Under the pieces are notes generated by a model. The model worked only from the letters and a program-made list of their open reading frames with translations, did no database searches and was not told the origin of the DNA. DNA of 64,000 nucleotides from Bacillus nitratireducens (lineage in GTDB: Bacteria > Bacillota > Bacilli > Bacillales > Bacillaceae_G), in NCBI RefSeq assembly GCF_001884135.1, contig NZ_MAOC01000069.1:82637-146636 (forward strand), given 5' to 3'. Shown here in pieces: positions 27,148-36,380 of the stretch. A program made the position numbers and the translations under genes. Position 1 is the stretch's first letter; every line of letters begins with the position of its first letter.

Positions 27148-28335
27148 CTAATACGCTAGGTTTAACATCTTATAAGTACCGTGCACAAATAACTGTACTC
27201 CATATTGTAAAGCTTGTTCATCAATAGTAAATTTTGGATGATGGTGAGGATAGATAATTCCTTTTTCTTCATTACGAGCCCCTATAAAAATATAAGATGC
27301 TGGAGTCATATGTTGATAGGCAGAGAAATCTTCACTCCCCATAATTGGTTTTAAAATCTCTCGATTGTTTTCACTAAATATTTCACATACTGTCTCATCC
27401 ATCAATCTTGTTACTTCTTCATTATTTATAGTCGGAGCATAGCCAAACTGATAATTGAATTCATATGTAGCTCCATGCGCTTCTGTAATTCCTTTTACTA
27501 TTCGTTCGATAAAAGTTGGAACCTTTTCTCTCAGTTCCGGATTAAAACTTCTAACAGATCCCCCAATACTTATCTTATCTGGGATAACATTAATCGCACC
27601 TCCCGCATTAAACTGAGTCACTGAAATTACAAGCGTTTCCTGAGCATCTCGATATCTCGAAACAATGTGTTGGAGATTGGTAACAACCTGAGTCCCAATT
27701 ACAATGGGGTCAATGGTTAATTCAGGTTGCGATGCGTGTCCTCCTTCACCCAACACCTTAATATTAAAAGTATCTGCTCCAGCCATCATTGGACCGTAAC
27801 TCAAGCCAATCTTCCCCAAAGGAAGCGCCGACGAAAGATGACTTCCAATAATCATATCTACTCCATTTAGCACACCAGCTTGCACTAGTTCTTGAGCACC
27901 ACCAGGTGGGAGTTCTTCAGCGTGTTGAAATATAAAACGCACCTCCCCTTCAATTTGATTTTTTAATTGTGTAAGAACCCATGCCGTACCCAGTAGTATT
28001 GCCGTATGTCCATCATGTCCACAAGCATGCATTACGCCTATCTTCTGTGACACAAAATCAAAATCATTCTCCTCCACAATTGGAAGCGCATCCATATCTG
28101 CTCTTAATGCAATTACCTTTCCTGGTTGATTACCAATTAAGCGGGCCATAACACTTGTTTTTGTCGGGCGCGAAATTTCTAAATTACCAAAAGTTTGTAG
28201 CGTTTCAAAAACAAATTGTGCAGTATTTTCTTCTTGAAATGATAGTTCAGGGTATTTGTGTAAATGTCTCCTCCATCTAACAACTTCGCCTTGAATATTT
28301 TCAATTAAATTATGAATTCTTTCTATTTGAGACAC
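27148..28335 (-). CDS. M20-family amidohydrolase (N-acyl-amino-acid type)
   Basis: A 395-aa metallopeptidase of the M20D group that removes acyl groups from amino acids or cleaves short peptides. The family motifs are clear: RRHLHKYPELSFQE near residue 22, LRADMDALPI near 78, MHACGHDGHTAILLG near 101 with the metal-binding C and H residues, HAEELPPGGA near 137 with catalytic E, and IMGSEDFSAY near 345. It is first in a same-strand set with the DUF3311 and symporter genes (12-base gap), which presumably deliver its substrate. It is likely controlled by the regulator encoded just upstream. Confidence 0.9.
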   Translation of the reverse strand: MSQIERIHNLIENIQGEVVRWRRHLHKYPELSFQEENTAQFVFETLQTFGNLEISRPTKTSVMARLIGNQPGKVIALRADMDALPIVEENDFDFVSQKIGVMHACGHDGHTAILLGTAWVLTQLKNQIEGEVRFIFQHAEELPPGGAQELVQAGVLNGVDMIIGSHLSSALPLGKIGLSYGPMMAGADTFNIKVLGEGGHASQPELTIDPIVIGTQVVTNLQHIVSRYRDAQETLVISVTQFNAGGAINVIPDKISIGGSVRSFNPELREKVPTFIERIVKGITEAHGATYEFNYQFGYAPTINNEEVTRLMDETVCEIFSENNREILKPIMGSEDFSAYQHMTPASYIFIGARNEEKGIIYPHHHPKFTIDEQALQYGVQLFVHGTYKMLNLAY

Positions 28336-28503
28336 ATATTTCAGCTCCTTTTCAATTTAAATTTCATTAGAAATTTTATTTTCGGTTCATTTAAGGAAAA
28401 AATTCCTTAAATGAAGTATATTAGTTATTTTTATAAATTTCAATATTTTCAGACGAATAAATATTATATTCATTACAAAACAAATAAGCACCCTAATGGA
28501 TGC

Positions 28504-29802
28504 TTATAACAATCGATAAATTTTACTTGGTCTTCCACGTGTAGCATAGGTCTCTTGACCAATACATTGTGCCAAATCAACTTCACACATATCCGTAACA
28601 ATACGTCTCACATTCCGTTCTGTCATCTCAAGATGTGCCGCTAATTCCTTTGTTGTGAAGCAACTCCATTTCATTTTATCTATAAGGGCCGATATTTTTT
28701 TGTACGTTTTCACACTGATATTCCCTTTTTTTAATTTCTCTAAAAGGACTTCACTTTGGGTACGACTTGTAAAGCATAATTCTTTTTTATCACCCGGCGA
28801 TTCAACAATTTTACCATCATCTTGAACGATTACAATCCCACGCTTCTTCATTCCCTTAGAATGCTGAATTGCACGAAAAGCATTAATTTCTGCCGAATAT
28901 GCAGTCTCACCAAAGCCAATTCCAACGGCAACAGTTGTATCTGCTTCAAACGCTAATTTCTGAACGGCATCTTGCAGCATCTGTATTTCTCTTTCGATTG
29001 CGCCACGAGAACTAAAAATCATATATCTACCGTTTCCCTTATCTGAAAAAGACCCTTTAATTGTTTCACCAAGCTGAATCAATATTTCTTTCAATCTAAT
29101 CTCCAAATATTGCAAATGATATGGAGTCTTCATTTCCTCCGCAACTTTATTAAAATACTCAATTTCAATGATTTCGACACCGATTTGTGCATCTTTAAAA
29201 TAGGAGGCTTTTACTTTCTCAGAAAGTATTCTAAGCGTCTGTCGAATTTCCATCTTACTCATCGACATCTTGTAAGATGGGATTCCATGCTCTCTTAGAG
29301 AATCACATACTGATGGGAAACAAGTTAAGGCTCCTGATGTTTTACCTTTTTCCCATAAATCCATATGAAAATTCAATAATTCCTCCATATCAATATCCAA
29401 ATCAAATACTTTCGTATAAATCTGTGGTTTCTTTATATGTAACTGTGATAAAGCTTCTTCACTAATATTATTTAAAGACATAGTATCGATACTTAGTTTC
29501 TCAATAATTCTCCCTTGTTCATAGACCATCTCTAATAGAGATTTATACAAACCTGATTCTGTTGCAGGAACATAAACCATTATTTTATCGGTGCCTATAT
29601 ATTTTTTTGCAATTTCATAGGGAAGTGGCCCTGAAAAAAGCCATGCATGGACATGGGGAACGTGTTCAATTACAATTTGCTCTATCTCCTCTATTTTTTC
29701 ATAAGTATAAGGGATAAATTCCAAATCATGTTTGAATTCTTCTACCATGCTTAAAATTTGCTCTATAGAACTTTTTAGACCGACTAATCCGATTTTATAC
29801 AT
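28504..29802 (-). CDS. Transcriptional regulator with GGDEF-like middle and C-terminal HTH
   Basis: A 432-aa protein I recognise only by parts. Residues 1-110 form an alpha/beta sensor-like region (IGLVGLKSSIEQILSMVEEF). Residues about 215-330 look like a degenerate nucleotide-cyclase/GGDEF fold (KGSFSDKGNGRYMIFSSRGA, VAVGIGFGETAYSAEINAFR). The C-terminal 70 residues contain a helix-turn-helix (FTTKELAAHLEMTERNVRRI) and a winged part ending RGRPSKIYRLL. Same strand as and 168 bases upstream of the amidohydrolase/symporter operon, so probably its regulator. The effector is not evident. Confidence 0.7.
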   Translation of the reverse strand: MYKIGLVGLKSSIEQILSMVEEFKHDLEFIPYTYEKIEEIEQIVIEHVPHVHAWLFSGPLPYEIAKKYIGTDKIMVYVPATESGLYKSLLEMVYEQGRIIEKLSIDTMSLNNISEEALSQLHIKKPQIYTKVFDLDIDMEELLNFHMDLWEKGKTSGALTCFPSVCDSLREHGIPSYKMSMSKMEIRQTLRILSEKVKASYFKDAQIGVEIIEIEYFNKVAEEMKTPYHLQYLEIRLKEILIQLGETIKGSFSDKGNGRYMIFSSRGAIEREIQMLQDAVQKLAFEADTTVAVGIGFGETAYSAEINAFRAIQHSKGMKKRGIVIVQDDGKIVESPGDKKELCFTSRTQSEVLLEKLKKGNISVKTYKKISALIDKMKWSCFTTKELAAHLEMTERNVRRIVTDMCEVDLAQCIGQETYATRGRPSKIYRLL

Positions 29803-29849
29803 ACTATATTCACTGCCTTTACAATATACTCTTGTAGGCTATACCTCAC

Positions 29850-30090
29850 ATTTTATAGGATACATATAGTATACTAAAAAACCTAGACTTACGCTTGCCA
29901 AACATTCATCTCTCACCTGAAGTTCCTGTTTTATACCTTTACATTTCCCAATAGAGAATCCTTTCTCAAAAGTATTTTTTAGGACTTCAGATATACCTTT
30001 TGCATAATCTGGCATACAAGCACATGCAATTCATCTAACTTCTTCCAACAATCTTCAACATCAGCTGACCATTTCCCCCGAGCTATACAT
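29850..30090 (-). pseudogene. Frameshifted remnant of an unknown gene
   Basis: Two readable pieces on the minus strand: GKWSADVEDCWKKLDELH, then in another frame MPDYAKGISEVLKNTFEKG and FSIGKCKGIKQELQVRDECL. Both have coding character, but neither has a start site. Family unknown. It explains the otherwise gene-free 29.8-30.2 kb gap. Confidence 0.4.
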
Positions 30091-30178
30091 GAGATAAAAA
30101 GGTGTAAGAAATTAATCTACTAACCTCCTTTCGCCTTCTCTCTTACTCTCTAACAATACCCAATTCTGGTTCGAAAAT

Positions 30179-30210
30179 AAGCCCAAAGAATTAATTAATT
30201 CCTTGGGCTT
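30179..30210 (-). terminator. Terminator hairpin
   Basis: AAGCCCAAAGAATT and AATTCCTTGGGCTT form a strong stem followed by a T-rich run. It follows the small frame at 30221-30421. Confidence 0.75.
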
Positions 30211-30220
30211 ATTTTTAAAG

Positions 30221-30421
30221 TTAGGAAGCTACATTCTTTCTTTCTATTAATAATTTCACAGAACATGACCATCGACATGTATAGCGAAAGACACTTTTCC
30301 TAATCCACAAGATTTCAAAGCCTTCGTCTTGACTCACGTTTAGTAACAGGCATCGAAACCACTCATTATTGATGACTGCAAAAAACTTGTCTTCCTCAAC
30401 CATAAATCTTTTATATTTCAA
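30221..30421 (-). CDS. Hypothetical protein, 66 aa (possibly truncated)
   Basis: The frame starts with TTG about 4 bases from an IS6-type end (AACTTTGCAACAGAA at 30425-30439); an inner ATG gives 60 aa starting MVEEDKFFAVINNEWFRCLL. A good terminator follows directly. The IS end so close to the start suggests that an upstream part was lost. Not recognised. Confidence 0.4.
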   Translation of the reverse strand: MKYKRFMVEEDKFFAVINNEWFRCLLLNVSQDEGFEILWIRKSVFRYTCRWSCSVKLLIERKNVAS

Positions 30422-30457
30422 TTAACTTTGCAACAGAAGTTTATAAAGCATATCGAA

Positions 30458-32272
30458 TTATTGATTCACAGCTTTGACTACAAGTGCTGCGTATGCTTCT
30501 GCACCTACTTTGGTTAAATGCACACCATCAGATGCAAAGTAGTCTCTCTTTCCAGCACTTGCTACATACCAATCGACTAGATTTACATTCGGATATTTAG
30601 ATGCTGTCACTTTCAATCTCTCATTCACGATTGATTCCCACGGACGTGGTACCCTCGTATTAATAAATATCATTTTACGTTCATTTCCAATTAATTCTAT
30701 TAATGATACAAGTTGCTCCGTAGTAAAGGCTCCATTTGTACCTAACCCAATAATGACATAGTTTCCTAAATTCCCTTCATTTTTTAACTGTTCAACTACA
30801 GGAATCGCTTTTGACAGCTGGCGACCAATTTGTGCATCAATCCTAATATCAGGAAAAGCATTTTTTAAATATGGAGCAATATCAATCATAACGGAATCGC
30901 CTATCGCTGTAACGTTGGGAGAACTTTTAGGTTGCACAGAATTTACTTCTTTTGATTCTTCTTGATTTTTGGGCGTCTCTTGAGCTGGATTTTCCCGAAT
31001 TGCAACTGGATGTTTCGCTGGTTGTGTTTGTACTGCTTCCACCTTATCTAGTTGAGGATTCTCCTTAGCCTTACTAACTTTTGATAACCCAAAAACGGCT
31101 ATTGACGAAACGAATACTGCACAAATTAAAGCTAACTTAACACTTAAAGCGACATTTTGAAGCCTTAAATTCTTAAATTGAATATTTCGGAGCGCACCTT
31201 GTCGGATTGGTTTTTCAATATACTTCCATGAAATTTGCGCAATCATTATAATTAGAATAAATTGAAGAATTGCTCTTATTAGTGAAAAATCTCCAGCATT
31301 TACTTTTGGAGTCGTCAATGTAAGAATTGGATAATGCCAAAGATATATGCCATACGACCTTATTCCTATCCAACGTAAAGGTCTAAATCGTAAAAATTGA
31401 GCGATACGGCTCGCTGGATGAGCAAGATTTGCCACTAACAATGCTGTTGCAATTGATAAGAGAACCATTCCTCCATTGTATAGAAACGGATCATATTGAT
31501 TCGTCTTCCAAAACATAAGTAATATAATAATAAGAGCAGTTCCTCCCACTACATCAAGAATGAGACGCGCCTTTGGAATAATTTTATTTGCAAGCCTATT
31601 GCTTGGCCAAATTAAGGCAAGTGCCGCTCCAATAAGTAAGGAAAAGGCCCTCGTATCTGTGCCATAATAAATTCTACTCGGATCAGCTCCAGGTTCATAC
31701 AAAATTGCCATCGCTAAAGCTGAAGCAACAGCTCCCAGACAAATCAATAAAATCATACGGGATTGTTTTTTTATGTGGTAAAGTCCTAAACTAATGATAA
31801 ACGGCCAGACAACATAGAATTGTTCCTCAACTGCTAACGACCAAAAATGATTCAATGGAGAAAGCTGGTTAAAATTATCAAAGTACGATAATTTATGATA
31901 AATATACCACCAGTTACTAACATAAAATAACGCCGCTAATGAATCTCCACGCATTTTCTCAAGTAAAGAGCTATGAAAAATCGTAATCCAGGCCAACGTT
32001 ATAACGAGCATAACAAACATTGCTGGAAGCAATCTCCTTGCCCTACTAAGCCAGAATTTCTTCAAATCAATTCTCTTATTTCTCTTCCACTCCATCGCTA
32101 GAATATCTGTAATTAAATAACCTGAGAGTACAAAAAATACAGTAACCCCTAAAAATCCTCCAGGCATCCAATTAAAATTAATATGATACAAAATAACACC
32201 TAGTATAGCTAGGCCCCTTAGACTGTCCAATCCAACCATATAACGACTATTTTTTTCAAAAGGTTTAGTCAC
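30458..32272 (-). CDS. Peptidoglycan O-acetyltransferase, OatA-like
   Basis: A 604-aa two-part enzyme. The N-terminal acyltransferase-3 membrane domain (residues 1-380, about 11 helices) begins YMVGLDSLRGLAILGVILYH and contains FFVLSGYLITDIL and LWHYPI. After a Lys/Pro/Gln-rich linker, an extracellular SGNH esterase domain (about 435-604) shows block I IGDSVM, block III GLGTNGAF and block V DGVHLTKVG with catalytic D and H. Proteins of this design move acetyl groups across the membrane onto MurNAc and give lysozyme resistance. Stand-alone gene, flanked by IS6-type remnants on both sides. It may modify another wall polymer. Confidence 0.9.
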   Translation of the reverse strand: MTKPFEKNSRYMVGLDSLRGLAILGVILYHINFNWMPGGFLGVTVFFVLSGYLITDILAMEWKRNKRIDLKKFWLSRARRLLPAMFVMLVITLAWITIFHSSLLEKMRGDSLAALFYVSNWWYIYHKLSYFDNFNQLSPLNHFWSLAVEEQFYVVWPFIISLGLYHIKKQSRMILLICLGAVASALAMAILYEPGADPSRIYYGTDTRAFSLLIGAALALIWPSNRLANKIIPKARLILDVVGGTALIIILLMFWKTNQYDPFLYNGGMVLLSIATALLVANLAHPASRIAQFLRFRPLRWIGIRSYGIYLWHYPILTLTTPKVNAGDFSLIRAILQFILIIMIAQISWKYIEKPIRQGALRNIQFKNLRLQNVALSVKLALICAVFVSSIAVFGLSKVSKAKENPQLDKVEAVQTQPAKHPVAIRENPAQETPKNQEESKEVNSVQPKSSPNVTAIGDSVMIDIAPYLKNAFPDIRIDAQIGRQLSKAIPVVEQLKNEGNLGNYVIIGLGTNGAFTTEQLVSLIELIGNERKMIFINTRVPRPWESIVNERLKVTASKYPNVNLVDWYVASAGKRDYFASDGVHLTKVGAEAYAALVVKAVNQ

Positions 32273-32339
32273 CTACAATCACCTCTATTTCTTGGAAATT
32301 AGGTAAATAATAGCGGTATAATATGCTATTAATTTCCCG

Positions 32340-32393
32340 CCTACTCACTTCGCGTTCCTTGAGGAAGGATTCTTCTTGGCTAAAATGATAAAA
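32340..32393 (-). repeat. Inverted copy of the 24411-24465 repeat
   Basis: CCTACTCACTTCGCGTTCCT then TGAGGAAGGATTCTTCTTGG. Its sequence is fused to the 3' end of the IS240 transposase fragment and codes the last residues (KKNPSSRNAK) of that frame. Confidence 0.65.
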
Positions 32394-32760
32394 CGATGAT
32401 TTTGTTCTACTATGTTAATTAAATATTTTATCCTTCGGGTTTTGGTGCCCATTGATATCCTTTTTTCTTCCTTCAACTGTTCGATAGCAATTGGATAAGC
32501 AGGACTCTTATCGCCTGTTATAACACGAGGCTTTGAAACATGAAAAGACTGCAAAGCTTTCTTGAAAAAGCACTTTGCAGCCTTATAATTTCTAGATTTA
32601 CTCAAATAAAAGTCAATCGTGTTTCCTTCAGAATCAACGGCACAATATAAATACATCCACCGTCCTTTTATTTTTATGTATGTTTCGTCCACTCTCCATG
32701 AGTTATTCATTCGTTTGAGATGACGCCAAATTCATGCTATCGGTAAAATGATATATGTTG
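32345..32760 (-). pseudogene. IS240 transposase fragment, both ends lost
   Basis: Open from 32710: NNSWRVDETYIKIKGRWMYL, VDSEGNTIDFYLSKS, CFFKKALQSFHVSKPRVITG and YLINIVEQNHRFI, matching the IS240 catalytic domain with D in WRVDE. The N-terminal third is missing. The last 13 residues come from the unrelated 55-bp repeat. No terminal inverted repeat is seen. Confidence 0.85.
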
Positions 32761-32769
32761 TAAAGAACA

Positions 32770-32995
32770 AGACACTAAAACATCTGAACACGAACCTATA
32801 CGGTCTGTCGTAAGTGTGGTGATGGCACACCCCAACCTTGCACGTCAGCGATACCAGAAATGGAATTCGCCTTTGGTAGCAAGAATCCTACTGATGTTAG
32901 TCAGCTTGCCCCTTTAGGCATGAGAGTGTCAACTCAAACATCATATAGAACCAAGTTTATTTTATCTAGACTATAATAGCTTAGTCGCTCACAAC
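32770..32995 (+). other. G+C-richer debris, possibly an IS605-type tail
   Basis: A plus-strand frame reads CRKCGDGTPQPCTSAIPEME and FAFGSKNPTDVSQLAPLG before two stops. The C-x2-C start and higher G+C than the surroundings suggest the tail of a TnpB-like gene plus its end, but the identification is weak. Confidence 0.3.
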
Positions 32996-33025
32996 AAGAG
33001 AGGAGAGCATTTACATTTTGCTTAT

Positions 33026-33766
33026 TTATTTTACCACTTGAACAGATACTGGTTTCCAGCCCTGATTCTCTACCCAATCAATATCAATCTTATATTTTTT
33101 ATTACTTTGCTTATCTCGTACATTACCGTAGGCTTTATTATTACCATTATTCCCAATAAAATCAAAAATCAATTGACTCTCTGGAACATCAACAGCATAA
33201 GAAATTGCTTTTTTCATCTCATTCCAATCTACTGTTCCTTCTTTAAATTGCATTGCAGGTTTTGCTCCTTGCTCTGTACCAATTGCCTTCCAAGAAGAAT
33301 TAGTTTGAGAACCCTTTTCTTGAGATATCGTTTTTTCTCCCTCTTTATTTTCATTTTCGTTCGTTTTTACAGGTTCTTCTATTTTTTGTTTCTCTTCTAA
33401 ATGTGCTGTTTCTTTATCTTCGTTTTTCTTTTCTTCTACCTTTGTCGCCTTTTTATCTTCGTTCTCCTTCTCTTCTATCTTTGCTGCTTCTTTATCTTCG
33501 TTCTTCTTCTCTTCTATCTTTGCTGCTTCTTTATCTTCGTTTTTCTTTTCTTCTATCTTTGCTGCTTCTTTATCTTCGTTCTTCTTCTCTTCTATCTTTG
33601 TTACTTTCTTTTCTTGAGCAATTGCTTTCTTTGATGTATCAGAAGTGAAAAACAACTGATACGTCACTATGCCAACTGTTACTATTACCACACTAAATGC
33701 GATATTAAATATCCCCTTATTACGACGATTTTGTTGTTTTGCTTGAAACCTGCTTCCTTGTCCCAT
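33026..33766 (-). CDS. YrrS-like (DUF1510) membrane protein with 13-aa repeats
   Basis: A 246-aa protein: basic N-terminus, one membrane helix (about 18-40, IFNIAFSVVIVTVGIVTYQL), a highly charged Lys/Glu stalk and a C-terminal DUF1510 domain (about 155-246, SSWKAIGTEQ, YGNVRDKQSNKKYKIDIDW) exposed outside. B. subtilis YrrS is linked to cell-wall synthesis and sporulation genes. The stalk holds about five copies of a 13-residue unit (AKIEEKKNEDKEA), coded by 39-bp tandem repeats at about 33410-33605. The repeat number is likely to vary between strains. GGAGG precedes the ATG. The function of the stalk is probably reach across the wall. Confidence 0.85.
   Translation of the reverse strand: MGQGSRFQAKQQNRRNKGIFNIAFSVVIVTVGIVTYQLFFTSDTSKKAIAQEKKVTKIEEKKNEDKEAAKIEEKKNEDKEAAKIEEKKNEDKEAAKIEEKENEDKKATKVEEKKNEDKETAHLEEKQKIEEPVKTNENENKEGEKTISQEKGSQTNSSWKAIGTEQGAKPAMQFKEGTVDWNEMKKAISYAVDVPESQLIFDFIGNNGNNKAYGNVRDKQSNKKYKIDIDWVENQGWKPVSVQVVK
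33410..33605 (-). repeat. 39-bp in-frame tandem repeat (about 5 copies)
   Basis: Units coding AKIEEKKNEDKEA repeat head to tail in the YrrS-like gene, with small differences in the last two (AKIEEKENEDKKA, TKVEEKKNEDKET). Multiples of 39 keep the frame. Confidence 0.85.
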
Positions 33767-33994
33767 TTTTCAAACCTCCGTGTTTATTTTCGCAACTAAT
33801 CTTTACGTATTCTTCCTAAGAATCTTAATATTTTTATTAAATAATGAAAATATTAAGGTTTGTGCGTTTTCAAGTATCTGATATATGTTATTCAAAAATA
33901 GTTTAATAAATTAAAGATTAATAAGCCTCTTCTTCACCGATTTATAATTTTTAAAATCAACTGCCCTCTTTAGTTTGCGCTTTCTAATGGATAT

Positions 33995-34140
33995 GCCGTG
34001 AAACCAAAAGAGATTTCATCTTCTTTTCAGAATAACTTTCGTCACTAGGGAATTCTATTATTCCTAATCTAACCTTTAATTCGCTTTCATGACAAAACGA
34101 TTCTTTATGAAGCCCCCTTATCTTTTGTATAAAGCGCTTT
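33995..34140 (-). pseudogene. Short coding remnant, unknown gene
   Basis: Minus-strand frame readable as ELKVRLGIIEFPSDESYSEK then KMKSLLVSRHIH before a stop, with no start. Coding-like but not recognised. The rest of 33.8-34.35 kb shows no gene. Confidence 0.3.
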
Positions 34141-34383
34141 TATTTTTTTCAACATAGAGCAATATTTCTTTGTTTATAACCTTCTTAAAAGCTTCTTCTC
34201 TACTGTAAAAGTCTTTTAAACTATACAATCCATATCATTTAATATGTAACGTTTCTATTAATTACACCTCGTTTTCCAGATAATAACGTTATTTCTGAAT
34301 GTTTGATTTATTATGAATACACATTCCTACTTACTTGAATTATAAATTGCGCTTATCTATAATACATTTTATTATTAATAACT

Positions 34384-34572
34384 TCAATAATGAATATGTA
34401 CATATTTCTTTTTATAACTCAACTCCTTCAAATCGTATTTTTCTAGAGTTTGCTGCAATTCATTTTGTTCATATGGAATATGTTTATCTGTCTGTACATC
34501 TTCAACATCTCCTCCACCTGCTAATAATCTCTTGTACTTAAAAGAGTGCCCTGTTAATAATGGTGTAATCAT
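34384..34572 (-). CDS. Hypothetical protein, 62 aa
   Basis: ATG after AAGGAAGG with a 9-base gap. Product MITPLLTGHSFKYKRLLAGG then GDVEDVQTDKHIPYEQNELQ; hydrophilic, acidic middle, no membrane segment. I do not recognise it. The start signal supports translation. It is divergent from the phospholipase gene. Confidence 0.4.
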   Translation of the reverse strand: MITPLLTGHSFKYKRLLAGGGDVEDVQTDKHIPYEQNELQQTLEKYDLKELSYKKKYVHIHY

Positions 34573-34731
34573 TTTGTATGGCCTTCCTTTTGTTTGATTA
34601 CTTGTATCATAAACAAGTATCTGAAGTTGATATGTAGTCTACTTTACTGATAAAACTAACAAATAAATAAGGAAACCTACATGTTCGTAATAGTGATTTT
34701 TAAATTATATATATTCATATGAATTTATTAA

Positions 34732-34747
34732 TATGTAATATTGCATA
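34732..34747 (+). promoter_or_regulatory. PlcR box upstream of phospholipase C
   Basis: TATGTAATATTGCATA fits the PlcR consensus TATGNAN4TNCATA at every fixed position. It lies 77 bases before the ATG, with a TATAAT at 34785-34790 between. PlcR is the quorum-sensing activator of secreted virulence factors in the B. cereus group. Confidence 0.88.
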
Positions 34748-34823
34748 TTAGGGGTTGCCTGTATCTTTATGATATTGCTGTATTTATAATACTTATATCT
34801 TCATGCTTAGAAAGGAATAAAAA

Positions 34824-36224
34824 ATGAAAAAAATCACATCAACACTATGTATAGCCGGAATGACTTTAACTATTTTAGGAGTAGCTCCTCAAAGTAGTTT
34901 TGCTCATCTCGATCAAATTGATTTAACTGAGAATGATCCTATTACCGCTCGATGGTCTGCAGAAGCTCCGTATCATTCTGATAAAAGTACACATTTATGG
35001 ATTGCAAAACAAGCTATTGAAATTATGAAAACAGAATCTAATGTTGAAGCAAATAAGCAGGCTGTGGACTTCTTAAATTATCCGCAATATAAAGATCTAT
35101 TTTCTAAAGGATTATATGATGCAGATTATAATGCAGAATTTAACGATGGTGGAACGGGAATAGGCGGCGTTTTTAAAGGTGGATGGAAATCCCATTTTTA
35201 TGATCCTGATACTAAAGAAAATTATAGAGGAGAAACAAATCCAACGGCCCTTACACAAGGCAAGCAATACTTTTATGAATCTGGAGAACATTTACGAAAT
35301 AAAGACTATGAAAAAGCTTTCTATTACTTAGGGATAGCCACGCACTACTTTACAGATGCGACACAACCTATGCATGCAGCAAATTTTACCGCAATTGATA
35401 CGAGAGCTATAAAATATCATAGCTATTTTGAAAATTATATTACAACCATTCAAGATCAATTTGCAGTCACTACTGGAGGGAATTATAACGACTCTCTATC
35501 TACACCTGAAGAATGGATTGATTATGCAGCCCGAGTAGCTAAACCTGAAATTCAAAATATCGCTAATGATAAAACATTTGAGTATTACAATAGCGGTAAG
35601 GCGCAATTGTGGCAAGAAATGGTTACCCCAGCTGTGCAGCGAAGCTTAGGAGAATCTCAGCGTAATACAGCAGGTTTCCTAAATCTTTGGTTTAAAACGT
35701 TTACTAAAAATGTGCAAGCTCCAAGTTTAGAAACTGCACAAATCTATGATATAGCAGGAAATGTTATAGAAGCAGGGAAAAACTATTATATCGTACCAAG
35801 TGAATCTCCTTTTCAAGGTCTAACGTTTGAATGGTATGTAGCAAATCGTTACGATTATGTTTTACTTGCAAATAATAAGAACAATGCTTTATCTGGTACA
35901 CCTATAGAATTTGTATTTTACAAAGATAATGATGCAAAGCTACACCACGGTGAAAGCGTATACCTTCGCATGAAGCATTCTAATTATGATCAATATCAAT
36001 ATTTAAATTGGTCCAAATATTCTATTTGGGTTCACCTTGCTAAGAAATCTGATAGTTTAGCAGACTTTAAAATTCAAATTAACCCGGATAACCCTACAGA
36101 ATATAATATTTTTACAGATGGTTATCCATTAAATTATGAGAATATAAATGCAGAGAAAAGTTGGATTGTACTAGGTGAAAAAACACAAAAACCTAGTACA
36201 TGGAAGTTTGTACCTTTCAGATAA
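34824..36224 (+). CDS. Secreted zinc phospholipase C with C-terminal extension
   Basis: A 466-aa enzyme of the B. cereus PC-PLC family (zinc-dependent hydrolysis of phospholipids to diacylglycerol). Signal peptide about 1-27; a propeptide should be cleaved before W44 (RWSAE), the N-terminal zinc ligand. Other ligands are present: H57 (THLW), D101 (YDADY), H124 (SHFYDPD), H174 and D178 (ATHYFTDATQPMH), H184, H199 and E203 (HSYFENY). The catalytic domain ends near residue 295. The remaining 170 residues are absent from the 283-aa classical enzyme and are rich in aromatic beta strands; a binding domain is likely. A PlcR box precedes it. Confidence 0.9.
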   Translation: MKKITSTLCIAGMTLTILGVAPQSSFAHLDQIDLTENDPITARWSAEAPYHSDKSTHLWIAKQAIEIMKTESNVEANKQAVDFLNYPQYKDLFSKGLYDADYNAEFNDGGTGIGGVFKGGWKSHFYDPDTKENYRGETNPTALTQGKQYFYESGEHLRNKDYEKAFYYLGIATHYFTDATQPMHAANFTAIDTRAIKYHSYFENYITTIQDQFAVTTGGNYNDSLSTPEEWIDYAARVAKPEIQNIANDKTFEYYNSGKAQLWQEMVTPAVQRSLGESQRNTAGFLNLWFKTFTKNVQAPSLETAQIYDIAGNVIEAGKNYYIVPSESPFQGLTFEWYVANRYDYVLLANNKNNALSGTPIEFVFYKDNDAKLHHGESVYLRMKHSNYDQYQYLNWSKYSIWVHLAKKSDSLADFKIQINPDNPTEYNIFTDGYPLNYENINAEKSWIVLGEKTQKPSTWKFVPFR

Positions 36225-36228
36225 CCTA

Positions 36229-36266
36229 AACACACTCGTTCCTAATCAGAACGAGTGTGTTTTTTG
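36229..36266 (+). terminator. Terminator of phospholipase gene
   Basis: AAACACACTCGTTC and GAACGAGTGTGTTTTTTG form a 12-bp G+C-balanced stem followed by a T run, 5 bases after the stop. Confidence 0.9.
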
Positions 36267-36283
36267 TTTTGAGGTATTTGTTT

Positions 36284-36334
36284 TTCTTAAGTTGATGGAT
36301 GTGGGATCACCATACATGCCCATCAACTTAAGAA
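36284..36334. repeat. Two outward IS231 ends separated by 11 bp
   Basis: TTCTTAAGTTGATGGATGTG, spacer GGATCACCATA, then CATGCCCATCAACTTAAGAA, the last identical to the IS231 family terminal repeat as I know it. The IS bodies are absent on both sides. Confidence 0.75.
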
Positions 36335-36380
36335 CGGAAACAGTTTGATCAACTTAGGGGGAACAACCTTGTTCAATCAG

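Noticed and set aside
33401-33634. Regular repeats as a possible CRISPR array
   Set aside because: Repeats are in-frame coding units without spacers; no other array-like pattern in the window.
33401-33648. Phe/Leu-rich plus-strand frames in the YrrS-like repeats
   Set aside because: Antisense of Lys/Glu repeats; repeated hydrophobic pattern is a by-product.
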